Assembly: GCA_002390485.1 (NCBI GenBank)
Contig: DGPO01000086.1
Location: 1-5,975, forward strand
DNA length: 5,975 nucleotides
Origin: Halieaceae bacterium UBA4438
Lineage (GTDB): Bacteria > Pseudomonadota > Gammaproteobacteria > Pseudomonadales > Halieaceae
Direction of reading: 5' to 3'
The notes beneath the pieces are model-generated. The model did no database searches. It saw only the letters and a list, made by a program, of their open reading frames with translations, and was not told where the DNA came from. Shown here in pieces: positions 1 to 5,085 of the stretch (position 1 is the stretch's first letter; each line of letters begins with the position of its first letter). The position numbers and the translations under genes are program-made.

Positions 1-129
1 CACTCGTCGACCTCTTCCATGGTGATTCTGGACGCAGAGCGGGTCGAGGAGGGTCCAGTGGCCACCGCCAAGTTAGATCACCGAATACCCTACGGATTTC
101 ATGGAAGTTGGCGCCAAAAAAAGCGTTAA
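1..129 (+). CDS. Carotenoid oxygenase family protein, C-terminal end (partial)
   Basis: The frame beginning at base 1 is open through 42 codons to TAA at 127-129; its start lies outside the window. The residues include LDAERVEEGPVA followed by HRIPYGFHGSW. This is the typical C-terminus of the carotenoid cleavage / lignostilbene dioxygenase family, where 'LDA...GPVA' and 'hRvPyGFHG.W' are conserved. The His of GFHG (codon 100-102) corresponds to the last of the four iron-binding histidines in that seven-bladed beta-propeller fold. Family members split a C=C bond of a carotenoid, apocarotenoid or stilbene with O2. The substrate cannot be told from this fragment. The tail QKKR after the tryptophan is short, as usual for the family. 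The gene is co-directional with the dioxygenase that follows but is separated from it by about 98 bases with a possible terminator, so a shared transcript is uncertain. Confidence 0.8.
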   Translation, partial: HSSTSSMVILDAERVEEGPVATAKLDHRIPYGFHGSWRQKKR

Positions 130-139
130 ATTCACTCAC

Positions 140-175
140 AAAAAGCCATTGATTTATCGAAGATATTGGTTTTTT
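140..175 (+). terminator. Candidate intrinsic terminator after the carotenoid oxygenase gene
   Basis: AAAAAGCCA (140-148) can pair with TGGTTTTTT (167-175) over nine positions, with one G-T wobble. The enclosed loop holds a further 4-bp mini-stem TATC/GATA (155-158 with 162-165) closed by GAA. The left arm is an A-tract and the right arm a run of six T, as in bidirectional terminators, and it starts 10 bases after the upstream stop codon. Against it, the stem has only two G-C pairs in its core, so it would be weak. The same bases also contain weak promoter-like hexamers (TTGATT at 149-154, TTTATA at 173-178, 18 apart). Confidence 0.35.
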
Positions 176-178
176 ATA
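149..178 (+). promoter_or_regulatory. Weak sigma70-like promoter candidate for the tmpA-tmpB unit
   Basis: TTGATT (149-154, 4 of 6 to the -35 consensus) and TTTATA (173-178, 3 of 6 to the -10) are 18 bases apart in the only AT-rich part of the leader. Transcription from here would start around 185 and would place part of the downstream repeats in the leader RNA. The match is poor, and the segment overlaps the terminator-like stem, so only one of the two calls may be right. Confidence 0.2.
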
Positions 179-207
179 GCCTCGTAAGCGAGGCGTCACA
201 GCCTCGC
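179..207 (+). promoter_or_regulatory. Three-arm repeat forming two alternative hairpins in the tmpA leader
   Basis: GCCTCG at 179-184, CGAGGC at 189-194 and GCCTCG again at 201-206 give two perfect stems that share the middle arm. One is GCCTCG/CGAGGC, 6 bp with a TAAG loop. The other is GCGAGGC (188-194) with GCCTCGC (201-207), 7 bp with a GTCACA loop. They cannot form together. The block ends 8 bases before the ribosome binding site GGGGA (216-220) of the dioxygenase gene. It could act as an RNA switch, or as DNA it could be an operator for a regulator. Neither role is demonstrated. No T-run follows, so it is not a simple terminator. Confidence 0.4.
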
Positions 208-227
208 CGAAGCACGGGGAAAAAGTG

Positions 228-1310
228 ATGGTGATGGCGACTAAGAATGCGTTGCATCTTGACTTTCAATGGCCTGATGGCGGCGATTTCTCTGCCCCGG
301 TTTTATGGCTCCGCGATGTCTGCCCGTGCTCTTCATGCCGCGTCACCCAAACCCAAGAAAAAAGAGTCCATCTTGCCTCGCTCGATTGCGTTGCCGCTGA
401 GGCGATAGACCCTACTCACGAAGGTGTCACAATTGGTTGGGTAGATGGTCATACGAGTTACTATCCCAGAGCATTTTTAGAAGCGACTCACGCGCGCATC
501 ACGCCCGCATGGAAGCCGTGGTGCGAGGACTACTTTCCCAATTGCTATGACTTCTTGGCCTTTCAGTCAGATGATGACTGTGCGACATCGGCGATCACCG
601 AGTTTTTGACGTCGGGGGTGTTATTACTGGGCGCCGCTGGACAGGAAGACGGCACGCTTGAGCGGCTCTCTGCGCGTCTGGGTCCCGTTCGGGAGGTGTT
701 ATTTGAGCGCATCCATAACGTCAAAGTCGACCCGCTTGGATACAATGTGGCGCACACGAGTCTGGCACTGCCCCCTCACAATGATTTCGCCAGTTACTCC
801 TGGCCACCCAGTGTCCAAGCGCTTCACATGCTCGTCAATGACGCCGTGGGTGGAAATTCGACGATTCTCGACGGGTGGGGTGTGCTCGAGGAGTTCAGGC
901 GAGATGATCCCGCGGCATTTGACGTATTGTGCCGTGTTCCGGTTCCGTTTCGCGAGTTTGATGAGCACAACGAGACCTACGCCTGTGAGCCGATTGTGCA
1001 ACTCAATGCGCGAGGCCAGATCGTTATTTTCAGGTATTCAAATCAGTTAATGCAGGTTATGGACCATCGAAACCCTGAGACAGCAGCGTTTTATGACGCT
1101 TATTACGCGTTGAGTCGGCGGCTTCTTTCTACAAACTTGTCGCGAAGCTTTAGGCTGGAAGGCGGGCAAATTTTAGTCGTTGCCAGCCATCGCATTTTGC
1201 ACGGTCGAGAAGCAATCGAGAGCAGCGGACACCGTCATTTACAAGACGCCTATTTTGAGCATGATAACGTGCGTAACCGTTTAACCGTGCTGGCGAGATC
1301 ACATGACTGA
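228..1310 (+). CDS. tmpA: TmpA-like Fe(II)/2-oxoglutarate dioxygenase (2-trimethylaminoethylphosphonate hydroxylase; gamma-butyrobetaine hydroxylase family)
   Basis: This 360-residue protein has the two-domain layout of the gamma-butyrobetaine hydroxylase family. The N-terminal domain (about 1-95) carries LRDVCPCSSC with Cys32, Cys34 and Cys37, and with His75 makes the usual zinc site. The TauD-like jelly-roll follows. The iron triad is His184 and Asp186 (PPHNDF) plus His325 (ILHGREA), and Arg336 in GHRHLQDAY is the likely 2-oxoglutarate anchor. Length and spacing fit the family. Alone it would be called a carnitine-biosynthesis enzyme. The overlapping PhnZ-like HD gene instead points to TmpA, which hydroxylates C1 of 2-(trimethylammonio)ethylphosphonate. 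Both substrates share the trimethylammonium group, so context decides. Start: GTG225, ATG228, GTG231 and ATG234 are all in frame; ATG228 lies 7 bases after GGGGA (216-220) and is preferred. Cytoplasmic; no signal peptide. Family call is near certain; substrate call is inference. Confidence 0.78.
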   Translation: MVMATKNALHLDFQWPDGGDFSAPVLWLRDVCPCSSCRVTQTQEKRVHLASLDCVAAEAIDPTHEGVTIGWVDGHTSYYPRAFLEATHARITPAWKPWCEDYFPNCYDFLAFQSDDDCATSAITEFLTSGVLLLGAAGQEDGTLERLSARLGPVREVLFERIHNVKVDPLGYNVAHTSLALPPHNDFASYSWPPSVQALHMLVNDAVGGNSTILDGWGVLEEFRRDDPAAFDVLCRVPVPFREFDEHNETYACEPIVQLNARGQIVIFRYSNQLMQVMDHRNPETAAFYDAYYALSRRLLSTNLSRSFRLEGGQILVVASHRILHGREAIESSGHRHLQDAYFEHDNVRNRLTVLARSHD

Positions 1311-1851
1311 AGTCTCCTTTACCCAAATGAAAGATGGCACTCAAGCCGACTATCAAATGTTGGAGCAACTTGAGACTAACCACATTCGAGGCCTGCCTGA
1401 TCGAGTTCTGACTGCATTGGCGGGACTCTCGGACGGGCTGGCCGGCTATCAGATCGACCGACTTCAACATTCGCTGCAGACCGCGACGCGTGCGCAAGCA
1501 GACGGCGCCAGCATCGACTGGATTGTTGCTGCGCTGGTTCACGATATTGGTGATGACTTGGCGCCGTTGAGTCACTCCGAATTTGCCGCAGCATTGCTCA
1601 AGCCGTTTGTCAGCGAGGAAATTGTTTGGGTGATTGAAAAGCACGGTCTCTTTCAAGCGTATTATTACGCACACCACACCGGTGGTGATCGCCACGCTCG
1701 GGACAAGTACAAAGGACACCCACACTACGAGCGTTGCGCACACTTTTGCGAGGTTTGGGATCAAGCGTCCTTTGATCCCGACTACCCGACGCGACCGCTT
1801 GAGTACTTTGAACCCATGGTGCGTGAGGTGTTTTCAAGATCCATGCGGTAG
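1303..1851 (+). CDS. tmpB: TmpB-like HD-domain mixed-valent diiron oxygenase (C-P bond cleaving)
   Basis: This 182-residue HD-domain protein has a metal-ligand set laid out as in PhnZ and MIOX-type diiron oxygenases: His56 (RLQHSL), His80-Asp81 (ALVHDIGDD), His91 (LSHSE), His114 (EKHGLF) and Asp153 (WDQASFD). The 24-residue gap from His56 to His80 and the single compact helical domain fit oxygenases better than larger HD phosphohydrolases. In the TmpAB pathway this enzyme splits the 1-hydroxy phosphonate made by TmpA into glycine betaine and phosphate with O2. The ATG at 1303 overlaps the tmpA stop by 8 bases, a sign of translational coupling, with only a weak GGCGAG (1292-1297) upstream. A second in-frame ATG at 1327 is less likely. 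The second His of PhnZ's HDxGH motif is replaced by Asp84, as expected if this is not PhnZ itself. It could alternatively act on another hydroxyphosphonate. Confidence 0.75.
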   Translation: MTEVSFTQMKDGTQADYQMLEQLETNHIRGLPDRVLTALAGLSDGLAGYQIDRLQHSLQTATRAQADGASIDWIVAALVHDIGDDLAPLSHSEFAAALLKPFVSEEIVWVIEKHGLFQAYYYAHHTGGDRHARDKYKGHPHYERCAHFCEVWDQASFDPDYPTRPLEYFEPMVREVFSRSMR

Positions 1852-1890
1852 TTGATGATCGCTGTTCATCGCCCCACTGCCTTGCTCTCA

Positions 1891-1932
1891 CGCCACAGTG
1901 ACTTCAAACTGTATTGTTCACACAAAGTGGCG
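1891..1932 (+). promoter_or_regulatory. Inverted repeat that could cover the moeA ribosome binding site
   Basis: CGCCAC (1891-1896) is an exact inverted match to GTGGCG (1927-1932). Inside it, GTGA (1898-1901) matches TCAC (1918-1921), so the leader can fold into an interrupted stem-loop. The right arm includes the GTGG of the weak Shine-Dalgarno AAAGTGG (1924-1930), 7 bases before ATG1938. Folding would hide the ribosome binding site. It does not resemble the large conserved Moco riboswitch. A 6-bp match in an 86-base gap can occur by chance. Confidence 0.25.
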
Positions 1933-1937
1933 TCATC

Positions 1938-3212
1938 ATGATCAGCTTTTCTGAGGCTCAAGACAGCATTCGAATACTCTGTGAGGACTGGTTAAAAGAT
2001 CAGCCACCGACACCCGAACGCGTCCCTTTGATCGAAGGGCTTGGCCGCTATTTGACGGAAGATCTCGTTGCAGCGTTGGACCTGCCCCTAAACGATGTCT
2101 CAGCAATGGACGGCTACGCACTTTGCGCGCAAAAAAACGAGCTCTCCATCACCGTTTCGCAGCGGTACAAGCTGATTGGGGAGTCACGAGCCGGATTGCC
2201 CTATGCGGGGCGGCCACTGGGTCCAGGCGAGTGTATTCGGATCTTTACCGGTGCGGTGATTCCGCCGTCGAGCGATACGGTGGTCATCCAAGAAAATGTG
2301 GCGCCTATCGAACCTGATTTAATCGAAATTCAAGCGCCCGCTGACGTGGGGTCCAATATACGCCGGCAAGGCGAAGAGATTTGTAAGGGCGCTTATTTGG
2401 CGCGGGCAGGGGAACAAATGACGCCAAATAAGGTGCCGCTCCTCGCCAGTCAGGGACTCGCTGACGTCACCGTGCGAAGACGATTGCGTGTCGCGATTTT
2501 TGCGACCGGTGATGAACTCAAAGAACCGGGTCAGACACTTGGTGCTGGTGATATTTTTGAGAGTAATCGGCTGTCGATCCATGCAGTCCTTCATCAGTAC
2601 CCCGTTGAGTTAATCGACCTTGGGGTGATTGAGGATACCCCTGAGGCCATTGCGGCTTGCTTGCGCGCTGCTGCGCTCGCTGCAGATCTAGTGATAAGCA
2701 GTGGCGGAGTTTCAGTGGGTGACTACGATTTTGTTCGATCGTGCGTGGAGTCAATGGGCGCACTCACCCACTACAAAGTGGCGATGAAGCCCGGTAAGCC
2801 CGTCTGTTTTGGACACCTTGATCGAGGCGATGGGGGGCGGGCCCTGTTCTTTGGTTTACCGGGTAACGCCGTCTCGTCGTTTGTTGTGATGACTGAGCTC
2901 TACCTTCCGGTCATTCAGTTACTGATCAGTGGCAATGATGTTGGATATCCGGCGCAACAGGTGGCGATTGTTGATACCGATATTAAGCGACGTCCGGGTC
3001 GGCTTGAGTTTCAGCGGGGCGTTCTGAGGCGTGAGGTGACTGATTCGAGTCTTCCGCAATGGCGAGTAAGCGCTTTTTCGAGTCAAGATTCACACCGCGT
3101 GATGGGATTAGCACAAGCGAACTGCACGATCCGCATTCCTGCAGATGTGGCACACATTCGGGCAGGGGCAGAGGTTATGGTTTCCGTTTTTCCTTGGTGT
3201 GACGGTGTTTAG
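1938..3212 (+). CDS. moeA: Molybdopterin molybdotransferase MoeA
   Basis: MoeA uses adenylylated molybdopterin and molybdate to make the molybdenum cofactor in the cytoplasm. At 424 residues it is close to the roughly 410 of E. coli MoeA. The family motifs occur in order: SAMDGYAL (55-62), the barrel-domain segments FTGAVIPPSSDTVVIQE (103-119) and SNIRRQGEEI (139-148), then in the MogA-like domain ATGDEL (189-194), SSGGVSVGDYD (254-264), KPGKPVCFG (284-292) and GLPGNAVSS (306-314). The C-terminal beta domain runs from about 340 to 420. The usual LPGNP is LPGNA here (Ala311). An in-frame TTG at 1914 would add eight residues, but ATG1938 gives the family-typical start MISFSEA and has AAAGTGG (1924-1930) 7 bases upstream. 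The mobA-like gene follows after 15 bases, so the two very likely share a transcript. The 86-base gap before it leaves its own promoter unresolved. Confidence 0.95.
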   Translation: MISFSEAQDSIRILCEDWLKDQPPTPERVPLIEGLGRYLTEDLVAALDLPLNDVSAMDGYALCAQKNELSITVSQRYKLIGESRAGLPYAGRPLGPGECIRIFTGAVIPPSSDTVVIQENVAPIEPDLIEIQAPADVGSNIRRQGEEICKGAYLARAGEQMTPNKVPLLASQGLADVTVRRRLRVAIFATGDELKEPGQTLGAGDIFESNRLSIHAVLHQYPVELIDLGVIEDTPEAIAACLRAAALAADLVISSGGVSVGDYDFVRSCVESMGALTHYKVAMKPGKPVCFGHLDRGDGGRALFFGLPGNAVSSFVVMTELYLPVIQLLISGNDVGYPAQQVAIVDTDIKRRPGRLEFQRGVLRREVTDSSLPQWRVSAFSSQDSHRVMGLAQANCTIRIPADVAHIRAGAEVMVSVFPWCDGV

Positions 3213-3227
3213 TGGGTTGAAAAACGG

Positions 3228-3854
3228 ATGACCGCGCCTCTAATAGAGATTAATTCGGTCGCGATATTGTCCGGTGGCGAAAGTCGTCGAATGGGTGTTG
3301 ATAAGGCGATGCTCACGGTCGATGGTTTACCTTTGATTGAAAAGCAGGTGCGCAACGTGAGGAAAGCCTTCGGTGATATCCCCTTATGGGTTTGCTCAGG
3401 CCCGCGCCGATACCCCATTATTGATGACTATAACGTGACCTACCTCGACGATGCTTTGCCTGCTGGAGGGCCACTCGCTGGCATTGCTCAGGCGCTGCAC
3501 TCGGCTTCACCTGAGGATGGCGATGAGGGGCGCGTGCTCGTCATCCCCTGCGACACGCTAATAGCACCAGACGAGATCTACCAGGCGTTGTCATGGGTCC
3601 CGCCAACACCAGGGGAGGTGGTGTTTCTGCAGGGACAGCGTGCGCACCCCTTGCACGGGATCTATTCCACCGCACTGGCGGACGCCGTATCAGGTTACTT
3701 GGCCAAAGGCGGTCGTTCCGTCATGGGCTTTTTAGATGAAGTGGCCGTTAGGCGCGTGAGCACACCGCCAGGCTGGGAGTCCTGCCTTAACGTCAACTCG
3801 GAGCCTGACTTTCAGGCAGCGCTTGAGGCTTTTTTTAGGCTGACTGAGATTTGA
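3228..3854 (+). CDS. mobA: Molybdenum cofactor guanylyltransferase (MobA-like NTP transferase)
   Basis: This 208-residue protein belongs to the MobA branch of GT-A-fold nucleotidyltransferases, which move GMP (MobA) or CMP (MocA) from the nucleotide triphosphate onto Mo-molybdopterin. Visible motifs are the nucleotide-binding loop LSGGESRRMGVDKAML (14-29, Lys26 contacting the nucleotide), DDALPAGGPLAGI (74-86), the metal-binding aspartate in VIPCDT (105-110, Asp109), HPLHGIY (140-146) and the C-terminal NVNSEPDF (188-195). The usual Pro after 'CDx' is Leu111. Length is normal for MobA (about 190-200). ATG3228 is 15 bases after the moeA stop with little Shine-Dalgarno sequence, so translation may depend on ribosomes leaving moeA. 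MobA is preferred over MocA because of the NVNxxxD ending and length, but the nucleotide chosen (GTP or CTP) cannot be proven from sequence alone. The product implies molybdoenzymes with a dinucleotide cofactor elsewhere in the genome. Confidence 0.85.
   Translation: MTAPLIEINSVAILSGGESRRMGVDKAMLTVDGLPLIEKQVRNVRKAFGDIPLWVCSGPRRYPIIDDYNVTYLDDALPAGGPLAGIAQALHSASPEDGDEGRVLVIPCDTLIAPDEIYQALSWVPPTPGEVVFLQGQRAHPLHGIYSTALADAVSGYLAKGGRSVMGFLDEVAVRRVSTPPGWESCLNVNSEPDFQAALEAFFRLTEI
3802..3836 (+). terminator. Terminator-like stem and T-run inside the mobA 3' end
   Basis: AGCCT (3802-3806) pairs with AGGCT (3826-3830), and six more T follow directly (3831-3836). The loop is long (19 bases). A competing perfect 6-bp hairpin, GCCTGA-CTT-TCAGGC (3803-3817), shares the left arm. 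The T-run encodes Phe202-Phe203 of MobA, so coding needs could explain it. Position, 16 bases before the mobA stop and ahead of a separate promoter candidate, would suit the end of the moeA-mobA transcript. Confidence 0.25.
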
Positions 3855-3869
3855 AAGTCCCATAGACAG

Positions 3870-3898
3870 TGCGCAGAGGCTGCGAAACGATCTATAGT
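3870..3898 (+). promoter_or_regulatory. Candidate promoter for the aminotransferase gene
   Basis: TATAGT (3893-3898) matches the -10 consensus at 5 of 6 positions and lies 31 bases before ATG3930. The hexamer 17 bases upstream, TGCGCA (3870-3875), is a poor -35 (3 of 6). A better one, TAGACA (3863-3868, 5 of 6), is 24 bases away, which is too far for normal sigma70. It may be a promoter that relies on an activator, or a chance -10. Confidence 0.3.
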
Positions 3899-3929
3899 GA
3901 AACTTGAATGATTGCGCAGGGGAATGGGA

Positions 3930-5030
3930 ATGAAACGACGTGACTTTTTGACTGCTTTGAGCGGTACGGCTTTTGCACTTGGTACGGCACCCAGCTTGGG
4001 CCAGTACATTATTCCCCAGGGGCAAGTTAGGTTGGTGTTCAACGAAAACCCTTACGGACCCAGCCCCCGAGCGTTAGCCGAGGTTAAAAAAATACTCGCC
4101 CTCACCGCGTATTATCCGGATTCACCCTACGACTACCCCATACGCGACAAGCTCGTTGCCGCAATTGCTGCCAATCATGACCTAGGAGCTGAGCAGTTAT
4201 TCGTCTCATCGGGATCCAATGAAGGTTTACAGGCAGCGCTCATGGCCTACGGAAAAAAGGGCGGTGTTTTAACGCCCGCGCTGACCTACGACGCGCACCT
4301 TGGTTATGCTGAAACCTTGGGGATTCCCATCACTCGGGTGCCTTTGCGTGAAGACCTTCAAGTCGACCTCACTGCGATGGAGCAGCGCATCGATGAGTCC
4401 GTTAGCGTGGTTTATTTAGCGAATCCGAATAATCCAACAGGCCTTCCCATTGATCCCGACAAATTGCGCGGATTTTGCCGGCGCGTTGGTGATCGGGCCT
4501 TGGTTATTGTCGATGAAGCCTATAACGAGCTTATGGCCGAACCGACGCAAGACTCCATGGTCGACTTAGTGCGCGAGGGTGCGAACGTGCTGGTGACGCG
4601 CACGTTTTCTAAGATTTTTGGTTTGGCAGGCATGCGGGTCGGATACGGCATGGGACGGCCTGACATTATTGATCGGGTAGGAAATCACATAATGGCCTGG
4701 CCAAACGGCATTGGTCTGACAGCGGCCTTCCACAGTTACGAGGATCAAGCGTTTATTGCTTTCTCGCGGCAAAAGGTGCTCCAAGGCAGGGCGATGGTAG
4801 AAAAGACGTTGCGTGATGCCGGCTTTGCGCCAGTGCAGTCAGAGGCGAACTTCGTGTTCGTCGACATCGGTCGTGACGCGCAAGCATTCCGTGAGGCGAT
4901 GGGCCGAGAGGGTGTCCTCATTAATGGGGGTTACGCGGGCTATCCGACCTACATCAGGGTCAGTATGGGGAAGCTGGAAGACCTTGAAGTATTTGACCGC
5001 GTATTTAAGCGCGTCATTGCGCGCGCATGA
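3930..5030 (+). CDS. Tat-exported histidinol-phosphate-aminotransferase-like PLP enzyme (class I/II aminotransferase)
   Basis: The mature part is a fold-type I PLP aminotransferase close to HisC in sequence. It has NENPYGPSP (38-46), SSGSNEGL (93-100, phosphate cup), ANPNNPTG (164-171), DEAY (195-198), TFSKIFGLAGMRVGY (225-239) with Lys228 as the Schiff-base lysine, and YIRVS (341-345) with Arg343 as carboxylate binder. All key catalytic residues are present. The N-terminus MKRRDFLTALSGTAFALG is a twin-arginine signal (RRDFL plus a short hydrophobic stretch), so the enzyme should be folded with PLP inside and exported to the periplasm. A role in histidine synthesis is therefore unlikely; the substrate is unknown. 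Start: the weaker TTG3912 and ATG3924 are in frame, but AGGGGA (3918-3923) is 6 bases before ATG3930, which also gives the canonical Tat start. Length of 366 equals HisC plus a signal. The 75-base gap and possible promoter suggest its own transcription. Confidence 0.85.
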   Translation: MKRRDFLTALSGTAFALGTAPSLGQYIIPQGQVRLVFNENPYGPSPRALAEVKKILALTAYYPDSPYDYPIRDKLVAAIAANHDLGAEQLFVSSGSNEGLQAALMAYGKKGGVLTPALTYDAHLGYAETLGIPITRVPLREDLQVDLTAMEQRIDESVSVVYLANPNNPTGLPIDPDKLRGFCRRVGDRALVIVDEAYNELMAEPTQDSMVDLVREGANVLVTRTFSKIFGLAGMRVGYGMGRPDIIDRVGNHIMAWPNGIGLTAAFHSYEDQAFIAFSRQKVLQGRAMVEKTLRDAGFAPVQSEANFVFVDIGRDAQAFREAMGREGVLINGGYAGYPTYIRVSMGKLEDLEVFDRVFKRVIARA

Positions 5031-5060
5031 TAATGGTCGGCGACCCGTAAGCCGATGGAT

Positions 5061-5085
5061 ACGGCCCTCGTCTGTTATGGGCCGT
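5061..5085. terminator. Hairpin at the convergent gene junction, possible terminator
   Basis: ACGGCCC (5061-5067) and GGGCCGT (5079-5085) form a perfect 7-bp GC-rich stem with an 11-base loop, placed between the aminotransferase stop (5030) and the converging amidohydrolase stop (5087-5085), whose last base it overlaps. Such hairpins often end transcription from both sides, but no T-run follows on either strand, so it would be a weak or factor-dependent site. Confidence 0.3.

Noticed and set aside
658..1050. Plus-strand open frame of 130 codons inside tmpA
   Set aside because: It lies in another frame of a gene with intact catalytic motifs; its composition (rich in Arg, Ser and Cys) is typical of a shadow frame.
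225..1310. Annotating the dioxygenase as gamma-butyrobetaine hydroxylase of carnitine synthesis
   Set aside because: The fold fits, but the overlapping PhnZ/TmpB-like HD gene and the absence of carnitine genes make the phosphonate role more likely.
1150..1764. Long minus-strand open frame of 204 codons opposite tmpA/tmpB
   Set aside because: It has no recognisable motifs, spans the junction of two clearly coding plus-strand genes, and is best explained as a codon-bias shadow.
1854..1870. GATGA/TCATC hairpin just after the tmpB stop as a terminator
   Set aside because: The stem is only 5 bp, with mixed composition and no T-run after it; too weak to call.
1914..1937. TTG start extending MoeA by eight residues
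   Set aside because: ATG1938 has a better-placed Shine-Dalgarno and gives the typical MoeA N-terminus.
5037..5055. TCGGC/GCCGA stem after the aminotransferase stop
   Set aside because: A 5-bp stem with a 9-base loop and no T-run; the neighbouring 7-bp stem at 5061-5085 is the better candidate.
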